From a virus, in IMG/VR virus record IMGVR_UViG_3300033273_000550, positions 124,001 to 188,000 of that record: DNA of 64,000 nt. The stretch is one strand, 5' to 3'. How positions within the stretch are numbered: the stretch's first letter is position 1; each line of letters opens with the position of its first letter. Position numbers and translations under genes: made by a program. Shown here one piece after another: positions 1 to 8,596 of this stretch. The notes beneath the pieces were generated by a model. It saw nothing but the letters and a program-made list of their open reading frames with translations. It searched no databases and had not been told where the DNA came from.

Positions 1-426
1 GGATTTGGGTTAAACGAATTTGACGCTGATTTACCTTTTAACCCTATACATTATAGGGACACTTTTATAAGTGTAGTTATGTGTGCTTTTCCTTTTACAG
101 AAAATGCCTGTCACTTACATAGCTCTACATTCAATCCTATCTACTGTGGTCATCCAGTTATAGAGTTTGGACCTTACAGACATTTAAGAGAGTTAAAAAA
201 TAGAGGTTTTAAAACTTTTGACAAGTGGTGGGATGAAAGTTATGATGAGATAGAAAATCCTTGGGACAGATTTAATGAGATATTAAAAATAGTTCATAAA
301 TTGGCTTTAATGAGCAAAGATGAGTTATTAGAGATGTATATAGATATGAAAGATATTTTACAATATAACTCTGATCTTATAAGCAATTTCGACGGAAAAA
401 GTTTTTTAAAAGATAGATTATTATGA
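1..426 (+). CDS. Glycosyltransferase-like protein, C-terminal part (cut by window edge)
   Basis: The frame is open from base 1, so this is the last ~141 residues of a longer gene starting before the window. It contains a stretch like the donor-binding end of exostosin-type/GT-B transferases: a T-E-x-A-C then F-N-P-I-x-x-G-H-P pattern, a G-P, and GFKTFDKWWDESYDEI, which is typical of virus-encoded glycosyltransferase-like proteins. It ends in an ATGA overlap with the next gene, consistent with an operon of glycan genes. The donor and acceptor cannot be told from the sequence. The first in-frame ATG (base 79) is probably internal, because the similarity pattern extends upstream of it. Confidence 0.6.
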   Translation, partial: GFGLNEFDADLPFNPIHYRDTFISVVMCAFPFTENACHLHSSTFNPIYCGHPVIEFGPYRHLRELKNRGFKTFDKWWDESYDEIENPWDRFNEILKIVHKLALMSKDELLEMYIDMKDILQYNSDLISNFDGKSFLKDRLL

Positions 427-863
427 TACCGGAGTTTTATAATAAAAAGTTTACTGTTATTACTAAAGAGAAAATCACTTTAGATTTACCGGATTATATT
501 GTTAATTTTTACGGTTCCTATGATAAGTGTTATTATGATATAAAAGATTACGAAATTAGCAATGATACGTTTTTTAACGGACATATTATTTTTAATATAT
601 TAGAGAAATATCAAGATGGAATAGAAAAAGTTATAGAAAGTATAATTGAACATAATATTTTAACTCCTAAAAATATCTTTGTTACCGGTATTCATCATCA
701 TGGTGTAGACTCTAAATGTTACTTAACAGATAGTATATGTTACTGTAGTTCCTGGGTGTTGCCTTTTGTATTGAATACAAGCAGGACAGAAAATAACTTA
801 TACGGAGAAATGCAAGTACATAGAATTACTATAAACGAAATTAAAATACAATCATCTATATGA
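423..863 (+). CDS. Hypothetical protein in glycan cluster
   Basis: This 146-residue protein is not recognised. It has no signal peptide or clear membrane segment. A histidine-rich turn (GIHHHGVDSKCY, around residue 90) and a cysteine pair (SICYCSSW) are visible and could bind metal, but that is a guess. The start overlaps the upstream stop by four bases and the end overlaps the next start (ATGA), so it is translationally coupled within the glycan operon. It may act with the glycosyltransferase-like proteins on either side. Confidence 0.55.
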   Translation: MIPEFYNKKFTVITKEKITLDLPDYIVNFYGSYDKCYYDIKDYEISNDTFFNGHIIFNILEKYQDGIEKVIESIIEHNILTPKNIFVTGIHHHGVDSKCYLTDSICYCSSWVLPFVLNTSRTENNLYGEMQVHRITINEIKIQSSI

Positions 864-1639
864 GAATAGCAGTTTGTATAAGCGGGCAGTTAAGAAACTG
901 GAGATTAGGTTTCGAAAATCAACAATGGTTCTGGAAGACTGCAAATAGAGATATTGTTGAGGTAGATTATTTTGCTCATACCTGGACAAGTAGTATGGAT
1001 CGCGAAGGAGTATCGCAATCTTATATTGAAAGAGAAGTTGACCAAAAAGAATTTTTAGAGTTCTGTAATAACTTTAACGTTAAAAAAGCTATTTTAGATT
1101 CAAAAGAGCAAAAATCCTTTTATGGAAATGATCACTGGAGCGGGTTATTTTATAGTTTTGCTAAATCTATTCTTTTAAAAAGAGAGTATGAGTTAAAAAA
1201 TAACTTTGAATATGATATAGTAGTTAAATCCAGACCTGATGTAGTATTTAACCCTGATAGGACTTTTTTCATACCCTCTCTACCTAACAATAGTATTTAC
1301 ACTACCCATGGTGGTCCTATGAAAATGGAGTTTTATATGTACAACTTTAATGATTGCGTTTTCTTTAGTAACTCTTATACTATGGATTTACTACTTAACA
1401 TACTCCCCTATAGAAAAAAAGGAATAATTGACTCAGATGAGCAGTTGAAAAATATACACCCACTAGGTCCCGGTGCTCTATTACATGATTATTTTAGAGA
1501 ATATGGTATAACTCCTCATTTTGGGTGTTCCTTTAACGAGGTACTTCTAAAACTAGGATGTCCTGATGATGTTGATATGTTTAATGGTAGAGATTTTAAA
1601 CGGATGGAAAAGTATTTTTCCGAATGGTATACTAAATAG
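860..1639 (+). CDS. Putative glycosyltransferase-like protein (CISGQLRNW family)
   Basis: This is a 259-residue soluble protein. The N-terminal MRIAVCISGQLRNW, followed by a VDYFAHTWT strand, is characteristic of a group of phage and giant-virus proteins annotated as glycosyltransferase-like. A later VVKSRPDVVF segment looks like the conserved R-x-D site of that group, and a DSDEQL stretch follows. The role in glycan assembly is inferred from this resemblance and from the neighbours, not from a confirmed catalytic motif. The gene at 17827-18480 looks like a distant relative (VYCYTWN, RIIKFKPNV at the equivalent places). Confidence 0.55.
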   Translation: MRIAVCISGQLRNWRLGFENQQWFWKTANRDIVEVDYFAHTWTSSMDREGVSQSYIEREVDQKEFLEFCNNFNVKKAILDSKEQKSFYGNDHWSGLFYSFAKSILLKREYELKNNFEYDIVVKSRPDVVFNPDRTFFIPSLPNNSIYTTHGGPMKMEFYMYNFNDCVFFSNSYTMDLLLNILPYRKKGIIDSDEQLKNIHPLGPGALLHDYFREYGITPHFGCSFNEVLLKLGCPDDVDMFNGRDFKRMEKYFSEWYTK

Positions 1640-1642
1640 GTT

Positions 1643-2434
1643 ATGATAAACTTAAATAAGAAAGGTACAGTAATACTAACACACTATAGATCTGGTGGTA
1701 CTCAATTAAGGTCTATACTACATGGTGTTTTAGAATATATTTATGAGGTCCCTATTGACGATACGTGGGAACTTAATTTTGATGATCAAGATTACGGTTT
1801 TGATTACAATAAGTATCTTACTGAAATTTTCTGTAAAGAGCCGAATGGTTATCAAACTATTCAATTGAATAATCCAATGGTAAGTAGTTATATAGAAAGT
1901 ACCGATTGGATGGAAAAAATTATAAAGGATTATGAAGTTATAGTTTTAGAGAGAACAGATATAAAAAAAGCTTTACTTTCATTACCGTTATGGGAAAAAT
2001 TTATTAAAGAAGGGTATTACGACTTAGGACCTGACGGATGGACTAGCGGTAATATGAATATTTTTCACAACACTCTTAAGAAAGATCCTATACGGTATAC
2101 TGAAATATACCAGGGTATACATTTTGAATTCAACGATTGGAAAAATTATAGAAAGTATTTAGATTTTCAATTAATGCTTTTTTTAAATAGAATTAGAAGC
2201 AATAGGTATATAGCTAGCAAATATAGTCTTCCTGTAATTTACTATAGTGAATACGAATTTGAAACTACTGATAAATTTATTCACCGATTTAAACTAAAAG
2301 ATGGATCAGATAAATCCAGATTACGAGGAATGATTGATACTACTAGAAAACACAAAATACCTTATATAGAACAGGATTACTTAGAGTATTTCGACGATAA
2401 GACTAAGCAAGTATTTAAGTATTGGCAACTATAA
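1643..2434 (+). CDS. Putative sulfotransferase
   Basis: The protein has 263 residues. An N-terminal strand-loop-helix, TVILTHYRSGGTQLRSIL (residues ~9-26), matches the 5'-phosphosulfate-binding loop of PAPS-dependent sulfotransferases, where the second part is typically R-S-G-S/T. The segment VIVLERTDIKKALLSL (around residue 100) resembles the 3'-phosphate-binding strand and helix of the same fold. It would move sulfate from PAPS to a sugar or other acceptor. The APS kinase-like gene at 46483 could supply PAPS. The stop overlaps the next start by one base (TAATG). Assignment is to the fold only. Confidence 0.6.
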   Translation: MINLNKKGTVILTHYRSGGTQLRSILHGVLEYIYEVPIDDTWELNFDDQDYGFDYNKYLTEIFCKEPNGYQTIQLNNPMVSSYIESTDWMEKIIKDYEVIVLERTDIKKALLSLPLWEKFIKEGYYDLGPDGWTSGNMNIFHNTLKKDPIRYTEIYQGIHFEFNDWKNYRKYLDFQLMLFLNRIRSNRYIASKYSLPVIYYSEYEFETTDKFIHRFKLKDGSDKSRLRGMIDTTRKHKIPYIEQDYLEYFDDKTKQVFKYWQL

Positions 2435-3375
2435 TGAGAAAAAAAGTAGCATTTTATACCTGTACCAACGGGTTAGGACATTACAAAAGAGTAAGCGAAG
2501 TAGCTTTACACTTAGTTAATGACTATGATGTTACTATATACTGTAGTAAATCACAGGCAGAGAAGATAGGTACTGTAGGTTATGCTGAATACATTTATTA
2601 TACTCAAGATAACATCAAATGGAACTTAGTAACTAATGGTGAAAGCGATAAAGCAATAGATACCTACCTTAGCTGGTTACTCCAGTACGGTTCTACAGTA
2701 AAAAATTACGATATAGTTATATCAGATAATCTAGCCGGGCTATGCCAATACGGTGATGTAATCTTAATGGGTTCTTTTTTCTGGAAAGATGTATTTAAGT
2801 CATACCTTGGGAATAATAGATTAACAAGACTCGATGAACGTACATTATTAGATAAGCACCCTACTATTATTACTAATAAGTACGTTGAAACTCAATCAAT
2901 GAAAGAGTATCCTTATAAGTTTCAAACAGGTTTTGGTGAATTAAGTAGCCCTCGTATAGCTCATAGCATAAAATACCTATATTATTTACCTCCTAGTAAT
3001 GATTATGGGTTAGGTTATAGTAGAGTCATAGATAAGATTGCTAGATTAGATGTACCGTATATTAAATCCGGAGGAGACATACCAGATTTTCCTGAAGCTA
3101 CTGCTATAATTGCAAGACCTGGTGTAGGTACTATCACACATTGTGTAAAAAATCAAATACCTCTTATAGCTCTTTATAGTACTAAAGATTCTGAAGAGAT
3201 AATAGAGCTAGCTCATATAGTAGAAGAGTTAAAAATAGGATTTAAACAAGATATAGATGAACCTTTACGTTTAGATAAGTTCAAAATGATGAATAATAAT
3301 ACTATATTTTGTTATGCTGAGAAGTTTGAAGATCAAGGTTACAAAAAAATAGCAAACTATATAAAAGAGTTATGA
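2434..3375 (+). CDS. GT-B glycosyltransferase (MurG/GT28-like)
   Basis: The protein has 313 residues. The N-terminus (VAFYTCTNGLGHYKRVSEVA) has the G-L-G-H loop of MurG/GT28-type GT-B enzymes. The C-terminal half has IARPGVGTITHCVKNQIPL, the classic nucleotide-sugar-binding segment with G-V-G-T then an acceptable-to-donor loop. It should transfer a sugar from an NDP-sugar. I chose the ATG at 2434, which overlaps the upstream TAA by one base, over an in-frame TTG twelve bases earlier. The end overlaps the next gene by four bases. Confidence 0.72.
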   Translation: MRKKVAFYTCTNGLGHYKRVSEVALHLVNDYDVTIYCSKSQAEKIGTVGYAEYIYYTQDNIKWNLVTNGESDKAIDTYLSWLLQYGSTVKNYDIVISDNLAGLCQYGDVILMGSFFWKDVFKSYLGNNRLTRLDERTLLDKHPTIITNKYVETQSMKEYPYKFQTGFGELSSPRIAHSIKYLYYLPPSNDYGLGYSRVIDKIARLDVPYIKSGGDIPDFPEATAIIARPGVGTITHCVKNQIPLIALYSTKDSEEIIELAHIVEELKIGFKQDIDEPLRLDKFKMMNNNTIFCYAEKFEDQGYKKIANYIKEL

Positions 3376-4133
3376 AAATTGGTATAGTAGGCGTCGGAGT
3401 AGTAGGAAGCGCAATAAAGAAAGGGTTCGAAGAACTAGGACATGAAGTAAAAGTACATGATTTAAAGTTAGGTACGTACATAACAGATGTTTTAGATACT
3501 GAGATAGTATACCTATGTCTTCCAACTAATTCTAAGCCTGATGGTTCTTGTGATACTGAGGCTCTCATCTGGACTATAGATGCACTATCAGATAAATACT
3601 ACAAAGGTATCGTAGCTGTAAAATCAACTATCATACCAGGTACTTATGATAACCTAAAGGTAATGTTTCCTAGTGATAGACTATGCTTAGTACCAGAATT
3701 TTTAAGAGAAAAGTATGCGTTCGAGGATTTCACTCAACGTCATAATGTTTTAGTTATAGGTACTAATAATGAAGAATGTTCTAAAGCTGTAATTAAGTCC
3801 CACGGCTACTACCCAAAGCAGGTTAAGATATTAACTCCATACGAATGTGAATATGTAAAGTACTTTTCGAATGTTTTTAAAGCGTATAAAACTGTCTTTG
3901 CTAATTCATTTGGTAAGTTATGTGAAAAAAACGGTGTTGATTATAGTAAAATATTAGATGTATATCATGCAGAAGATGTAAAAGAGACTGCTTACTTAAA
4001 TTACTTTAAAGAAGGATTTGGCGGGATGTGCTTACCAAAAGACGTAAAAGCATTAGCTAAGTTTGCCGAAGATACCGATATAGATACTTTTAACTTTATA
4101 CTTTCAGAAAATAACAAATTTTTACATGAATAG
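3372..4133 (+). CDS. UDP-glucose/GDP-mannose dehydrogenase family protein, short form
   Basis: This is a 253-residue NAD-dependent sugar-nucleotide dehydrogenase. The Rossmann motif GIVGVGVVGSAI opens the protein. A CLPTNSKPDG segment and a VKSTIIPGT strand follow, then the catalytic loop GFGGMCLPKD with Cys at about residue 220. Family members oxidise UDP-glucose or a related sugar to the uronate. At 253 residues it lacks most of the C-terminal UDP-binding domain of the usual ~430-residue enzymes, so it may depend on a partner or act on another substrate. The end overlaps the next gene by eight bases. Confidence 0.8.
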   Translation: MKIGIVGVGVVGSAIKKGFEELGHEVKVHDLKLGTYITDVLDTEIVYLCLPTNSKPDGSCDTEALIWTIDALSDKYYKGIVAVKSTIIPGTYDNLKVMFPSDRLCLVPEFLREKYAFEDFTQRHNVLVIGTNNEECSKAVIKSHGYYPKQVKILTPYECEYVKYFSNVFKAYKTVFANSFGKLCEKNGVDYSKILDVYHAEDVKETAYLNYFKEGFGGMCLPKDVKALAKFAEDTDIDTFNFILSENNKFLHE

Positions 4134-4968
4134 AGTTAGATACGCATTTGAAGAATTTAAGGATTTGAAATCTTTTGATATTATACCTTATCAAGATATT
4201 ATCGATAGGTATAACAGTATTCAAATGTCTACATATAATGATTCTCTAGAAAAATCAGATAAAAACACTCAACCGGTAAATTCGACTAAAGAGAAATTTA
4301 ACCCAAAGCTAGCTTGGAAAAAACACCCACCTCTCCGATTTAGATACCAGTCTCCAAATACCGGGCTTTCTACATTAGTAAAAGCAGATACTGCTTCTAT
4401 GGATATGCAAGGTTTAGGAGAAACATGGGATCATTTTGCTTATTTTACTATACCGTATGAATTCGTTAATAAATTTCAAACAAAAGTTTTAGAGAATCAA
4501 ATTATCACACCCTTTAGGTTGTTTATGAAAGAAGCAATAACACAAGGATTAGGACCTAAAGAAATAATGAAATTGAGAAATAAGTATGATAAACTTTACC
4601 CTGATCTATATAATCATCAAGATTTTAGACCTAAAGTTCCTTATTGGAGATATATGTTAATAGTAGATCAGTTTATTTCAATACTATATGACGGTGTAGT
4701 TTATCCTATCTGTTACAACAATCCAAGTGAGATACTAGACAGAGGAACCCACCGTTCATTAATGATGGCAGGTTCTTATTGTGATGTACCTGTATTAATT
4801 TGGTACCCTGAACTAGGAGGCAAAGAATTAAAAGAAGAGTGGAAAATTAAATTACAACCAGGGTTTTCTGATAAGAATTTATACATGATACCAGATTATA
4901 AAAATAAAATTTTAAGGTTCTATGATGATGGGGAGGAATTAGAATACACAAATAACAACTTAATATGA
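4126..4968 (+). CDS. Hypothetical protein with ParB-like segment (paralogue A)
   Basis: The protein has 280 residues and no clear family. It shares a layout with the gene at 9275: an opening acidic helix with S/P-FDI then DxxDRY, a central YDKLYPD motif, and a C-terminal D-G-x-x-x-P, I-x-x-R/G-x-H-R, then P-V/F-x-x-x-x-P arrangement. The segment ILDRGTHRSLMMAG with the following DVPVLIW strand looks like the ParB/Srx nucleotide-binding core (DGHHR then I-P-V-V). A role in nucleotide-dependent modification is possible but unproven. It sits between a sugar dehydrogenase and a cytidylyltransferase. Confidence 0.55.
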   Translation: MNRVRYAFEEFKDLKSFDIIPYQDIIDRYNSIQMSTYNDSLEKSDKNTQPVNSTKEKFNPKLAWKKHPPLRFRYQSPNTGLSTLVKADTASMDMQGLGETWDHFAYFTIPYEFVNKFQTKVLENQIITPFRLFMKEAITQGLGPKEIMKLRNKYDKLYPDLYNHQDFRPKVPYWRYMLIVDQFISILYDGVVYPICYNNPSEILDRGTHRSLMMAGSYCDVPVLIWYPELGGKELKEEWKIKLQPGFSDKNLYMIPDYKNKILRFYDDGEELEYTNNNLI

Positions 4969-5639
4969 AAAGTATAGCTATAATAATACATGCTAGACAA
5001 AAAAGCACTAGATGTCCTAATAAGCATTTAAGACCTCTCAATAACTCAGGAGACTGTATATTGGATATTGCAATACGCAATGTAGTAGATCTTAAAAATG
5101 TAGAAGAAAAGTATCTAGCAGCACATGAACAAGCTATTAAAGACCATTACATACCTGGTATAGACATACTACATAGGGAATATAATTCTGTTGCTCCTGG
5201 AAATGCTCATCATAGTATAATGTATAAACATTTAGAGAATGTTAAATCAGACTATATTATAAATTACAATCCATGTCAACCTTTTCTTAAGGTAGATAAA
5301 CTACAGGAAGTTATAGATTGGTTTAAGAAATCTCCAATTGAAAGTGCCATTACTGTAAAAGAATCTAAAAACTTTTACTGGGAAAAAAATGCAAAACCAG
5401 TTAATTTTAAACCTAACGATAGGTTATCTACAACTTCTGGGCCTTCTTTATGGGAGGCAACACATTCATTAGTTATGTATAAACGTAGCTATATGTTGGA
5501 AAACTGGGAATTATTTCCTAATTTGTACTATGAACCATATCCCTACCTCATTGACTGGCCTGAAGAAGAGTTAGTAGATGTTGATACTGAATTAGATTTT
5601 AAACTTGTAAAAACTCTTTATAATGAAATACGTAATTGA
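4965..5639 (+). CDS. Cytidylyltransferase (NeuA/SpsF-like)
   Basis: The 224-residue protein opens with IAIIIHARQKSTRCPNKHLR, the NTP-binding loop of the CMP-sugar synthetase/SpsF family (usual form Q/P-A-R-x-x-S-x-R-x-P-x-K). Later segments, YIINYNPCQPFL and SAITVKESKNF, match the second and third conserved strands. Such enzymes activate acidic sugars such as sialic or legionaminic acid with CTP. The NeuB-type synthase at 15161 could provide the substrate. It overlaps the next gene by 17 bases. Confidence 0.75.
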   Translation: MKSIAIIIHARQKSTRCPNKHLRPLNNSGDCILDIAIRNVVDLKNVEEKYLAAHEQAIKDHYIPGIDILHREYNSVAPGNAHHSIMYKHLENVKSDYIINYNPCQPFLKVDKLQEVIDWFKKSPIESAITVKESKNFYWEKNAKPVNFKPNDRLSTTSGPSLWEATHSLVMYKRSYMLENWELFPNLYYEPYPYLIDWPEEELVDVDTELDFKLVKTLYNEIRN

Positions 5640-5922
5640 TATAGATGATACTATTTGTAAAGAAGAAGGACCAGTAATAGATAGACTACCTTTCAAAGAT
5701 AGAATAGAAAAGATAAATAATCTATATGATGAAGGACATACCATTATATTCTATACAGCAAGAGGTAATAAAAGCGGTAGAGGAGAAGCATATTATAGAC
5801 CTATAACAGAAGCACAATTAGAAGCTTGGGGGGTAAAATATCATCATTTGTATTTCAAACCTTTCGATGCCGACATATTTATAGATGATAGAGGAGTACA
5901 CCCAGATGAATTTTTTAAATGA
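5623..5922 (+). CDS. HAD-family phosphatase, small
   Basis: This is a 99-residue minimal HAD hydrolase. Motif I is VIDIDDTICKEEG (nucleophile Asp and the +2 Asp), motif II is IIFYTARG, and the last motif is FIDDRGVHPDE with paired aspartates. Proteins of this size are often labelled capsule-biosynthesis phosphatases and may dephosphorylate sugar phosphates. The gene starts inside the end of the cytidylyltransferase gene and ends in an ATGA overlap, so the three are co-translated. A second small HAD gene lies at 46917. Confidence 0.75.
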   Translation: MKYVIDIDDTICKEEGPVIDRLPFKDRIEKINNLYDEGHTIIFYTARGNKSGRGEAYYRPITEAQLEAWGVKYHHLYFKPFDADIFIDDRGVHPDEFFK

Positions 5923-6509
5923 TACTCAATATAAAAAAAGTTTTAGAAGCGGTTAATAATCCAATAAATGATCCTTGGACTCATTATATTGTAGACGACA
6001 TTCTCAACTACGATTTTACCTATGAATCAAGTTTTGTATTTGACCATGATACATTCTTTCAGCTTATAGGTGAACTTGAATACTATAGACATGAAATATT
6101 AAAGACTTATAACCCTATTAGGTTAAGAGAAAATGCTCAAGGAGAACCAAGAGAAGAAGTAAAAAATACTTGGGCTAGAGTAAATTGGTTGACAGAACCG
6201 CCTTATGTCGATAGAGAGATTCATATGGACAATATTAATAAAATATGGACATGTGTTATATACTGCCATCCAGTTGATAATACCGGTACTGTATTAATAG
6301 AAGCTGACGGTTCTACTGTTGCCAAGGAAATAGAGTGGAAGCAAAATAGAGCTTTAATATTCTCACCAGGTAATTCTAATCAACCTACTTGGCATAAAAT
6401 AATTAATAGTACTAATAAAACAAGAAGAGCTATAGCACTTAATATTCAAACTAATAACGATAAACTAAAAGTACCTTATTATGTTTACGATAGGGATCAA
6501 CAATTATGA
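5919..6509 (+). CDS. Putative 2-oxoglutarate/Fe(II) oxygenase-like protein
   Basis: The protein has 196 residues. The segment EIHMDNINKIWTCVIYCHP has an H-x-D pair that fits the first two iron ligands of the double-stranded beta-helix oxygenases. TWHKIINSTNKTRRAIALNI later supplies a distal His followed by an Arg in the right order for 2-oxoglutarate binding. The spacing (about 70 residues) fits prolyl-hydroxylase-like domains. The substrate is unknown; a sugar or precursor is likely from the context. The assignment is from motif order only. Confidence 0.5.
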   Translation: MILNIKKVLEAVNNPINDPWTHYIVDDILNYDFTYESSFVFDHDTFFQLIGELEYYRHEILKTYNPIRLRENAQGEPREEVKNTWARVNWLTEPPYVDREIHMDNINKIWTCVIYCHPVDNTGTVLIEADGSTVAKEIEWKQNRALIFSPGNSNQPTWHKIINSTNKTRRAIALNIQTNNDKLKVPYYVYDRDQQL

Positions 6510-7243
6510 TGAAGCAGTTTTTTAATATAGTAGTTCCGATGGCAGGAAGAGGTTCAAGGTTTCAAGAACAAGGGTATACTGACTCTAAACCGTTTATTGA
6601 CGTAAACGGTAAACCTATGATACAAAGAGTAATTGAAAATTTAGATATTGAATTTGATAAAAATTTTAAATTTATTATAATTTGTCAACAAGCAGATTTT
6701 GATAAATATGATTTTAGTTTCTTTAATGAAATAGTAGGTCATGATAATATAGAAATAATTAAATTACAAAGTACTACTCAAGGAGCTGCTTGCACTCTAT
6801 TGACAGCAAAATATTATATAGATAATAAAATTCCCTTACTTAGTTTTAACTCTGATCAACTTATAGACTATAATGCTAACGAAACTTTTAGTAGAATGAG
6901 TCTTCATGATGGTGGAATACCTTGCTTTATCGGTGAAGGTAATGATTGGAGTTATGCTAAAACTAATGAAGACGGGTATGTAGTAGAAGTAGCAGAAAAA
7001 AAGCAAATTTCTAACGATGCTACAGCGGGCTACTACTACTGGAGCAGAGGCTCAGATTTTGTTAAGTATGCCGAACAGATGATAGAAGCTAACGATAGGG
7101 TGAATAATGAATTTTATGTAGCACCTGTATATAACTATGCTATTAAGGACGGTAAACATATTGTGATAACACATGTGGATAAGGTGTATGAATTAGGTAC
7201 ACCTGAATATCTACAGAATTACTTAAATGGACTTACAAAATAA
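6506..7243 (+). CDS. Sugar-phosphate nucleotidyltransferase
   Basis: The protein has 245 residues. The signature VPMAGRGSRFQEQGY followed by KPFIDVNGKPMI is the nucleotide-binding loop and catalytic Lys region of the NTP_transferase family, which makes NDP-sugars from sugar 1-phosphates. LSFNSDQLID carries the metal-binding D. The protein is closely similar along its length to the C-terminal half of the fusion protein at 16030-17394 (for example the GSDFVKYAE and RVNNEFYV stretches), so the two arose by duplication. It starts in an ATGA overlap; a second ATG follows directly. Confidence 0.85.
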   Translation: MMKQFFNIVVPMAGRGSRFQEQGYTDSKPFIDVNGKPMIQRVIENLDIEFDKNFKFIIICQQADFDKYDFSFFNEIVGHDNIEIIKLQSTTQGAACTLLTAKYYIDNKIPLLSFNSDQLIDYNANETFSRMSLHDGGIPCFIGEGNDWSYAKTNEDGYVVEVAEKKQISNDATAGYYYWSRGSDFVKYAEQMIEANDRVNNEFYVAPVYNYAIKDGKHIVITHVDKVYELGTPEYLQNYLNGLTK

Positions 7244-8108
7244 AGATACATTTTTAGATTATAGAAAAGAACAAGAGAAGAGTATACTAGCGAAAGCAGA
7301 TATTACAAATCCTCTTAGTTCTTTACTTACTGTAGAGGTTAATACTACTGAACTTTGCAATAGAAGATGTGTGTTTTGTCCTAGATACGATAAAGATGTT
7401 TACCCTAACCGTAACCTTAATATGACTGTAGAAATAGCAGAATTGATAGGTAAAAATTTAAAAATAGATAACTACAAAGGTAAAGTATCTTTTAGCGGAT
7501 TTAGTGAAAACTTTATTAATAAGAAATTCGTTGATATAGTTGCTAAATTAAGAGAGTACTTACCTGATAGTTTATTTGAATGTAACACTAATGGGGATTT
7601 CGTCACTGAGGATTACGTTAGACGTCTATATGATGCAGGATTAGATATACTTTATATTAATCTTTATGATGGAATAGATCAAATAGATAAATTTAATGCT
7701 ATAATGAAACCTTTTAAGCAAGAGCAGTATAAGTATAGAGCTCATTACTCTCAAGCTGATTATGGACTTAATTTAAATAATAGAGGAGGTTCTATAACTT
7801 GGTTAGGCACTGATGAAGACTCAGTGGAGAACTTAAAAGGTACACCTTGTCATTATCCTTTTTATAAGATGTTTGTTGATTGGAATGGAGATGTGATTTT
7901 CTGTTCAAATGATTGGCAAAAAGAAATTAAAATAGGTAATTTGTCGAAACAGAGACTTAAGGATGTATGGTTCAACGATAAAATCAATAATATAAGAAAA
8001 AGACTTATAAAAGGAGATAGATCAGAAAGTCCTTGCAACAAATGTTCGGTTAACGGACAAATGTTCGGTAAAACTAGTTTTGAAATACTTAAAAAAGCTA
8101 TCGTATGA
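7227..8108 (+). CDS. Radical SAM protein with SPASM-type C-terminus
   Basis: The protein has 293 residues. ELCNRRCVFCPRYD (around residue 40) gives the CX3CX2C cluster motif that binds the 4Fe-4S used to cleave SAM. VSFSGFSENF is a variant of the following glycine motif. The C-terminus has spaced cysteines (CHYPFYKMFVDWNGDVIFCS, then CNKC) typical of SPASM or twitch auxiliary-cluster domains. Relatives modify peptides or small molecules by radical chemistry. A second such protein is encoded at 10227. Within this cluster a sugar-modifying role is plausible but not shown. Confidence 0.8.
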   Translation: MDLQNKDTFLDYRKEQEKSILAKADITNPLSSLLTVEVNTTELCNRRCVFCPRYDKDVYPNRNLNMTVEIAELIGKNLKIDNYKGKVSFSGFSENFINKKFVDIVAKLREYLPDSLFECNTNGDFVTEDYVRRLYDAGLDILYINLYDGIDQIDKFNAIMKPFKQEQYKYRAHYSQADYGLNLNNRGGSITWLGTDEDSVENLKGTPCHYPFYKMFVDWNGDVIFCSNDWQKEIKIGNLSKQRLKDVWFNDKINNIRKRLIKGDRSESPCNKCSVNGQMFGKTSFEILKKAIV

Positions 8109-8596
8109 TTGTGAGTATGACAAATAAAAACAGAGGACTAGGGTTAGAACTATCTAAACGGTTTGATAATGTATTTGACGGATTTGAAAACTCCTCAGAT
8201 GTATTTATTAATATAAGGCATAATAGTTTTAACCAGACAGAAATGTTAATGTATGCATATGAGCAATGGAAAGAAGAGAAAAAGACTATAGTTAACATTA
8301 TAAGCCGTAGTAAATACCCTAATATTTCTAAAGGTTATTTATATTCTGCATCTAAAGCAGCATTAAGTCATTTATCTACTAATCTTAAAATGAATAGTAC
8401 TAAAAAATGCAGAATAATTGATATAAATCCTGGATTATTAGAATCTGATCTACCTTCTTTAAGTTATAAGGAAGTAGCAGATGTAATAGAATACTGTATT
8501 AACCTACCTTTTCATATAGAGGTAGGAGAATTATCATTATGGCATAATACTCCGTATAATGTCGTATCAAAAATGAAAGATGAAAGAAGAGCTTAA
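8105..8596 (+). CDS. Short-chain dehydrogenase/reductase-like protein, reduced
   Basis: This is a 163-residue short form of the SDR fold (usual length ~250). The active-site motif YSASKAALSHLS (Y-x-x-x-K) is intact and is followed by a RIIDINPGLLESDLP strand, the usual P-G loop after beta-6. The N-terminus MTNKNRGLGLELSKRF still resembles the T-G-x-x-x-G-x-G cofactor loop, but the central part is shortened. It may be a compact NAD(P)-dependent sugar reductase or a degraded copy. Both ends overlap neighbours by 4-17 bases. Confidence 0.65.
   Translation: MIVSMTNKNRGLGLELSKRFDNVFDGFENSSDVFINIRHNSFNQTEMLMYAYEQWKEEKKTIVNIISRSKYPNISKGYLYSASKAALSHLSTNLKMNSTKKCRIIDINPGLLESDLPSLSYKEVADVIEYCINLPFHIEVGELSLWHNTPYNVVSKMKDERRA

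Noticed and set aside
2422-2436. TTG as start for the MurG-like gene; similar upstream TTGs at 43316, 55647 and 56078 and GTG at 39464
   Set aside because: An in-frame ATG follows within 3-39 bases in each case, placed in a stop/start overlap or after a promoter, and the extra residues are not conserved-looking.
3302-3568. Frames of 60-130 codons on the - strand, here and at 4847, 8098, 10785, 13222, 21208, 23257, 28968, 29535, 33836, 33987, 35428, 35698, 39457, 51342 and 62097
   Set aside because: All lie inside or across well-supported + strand genes, have unnatural composition and have no promoter. They are shadows of AT-rich coding DNA.
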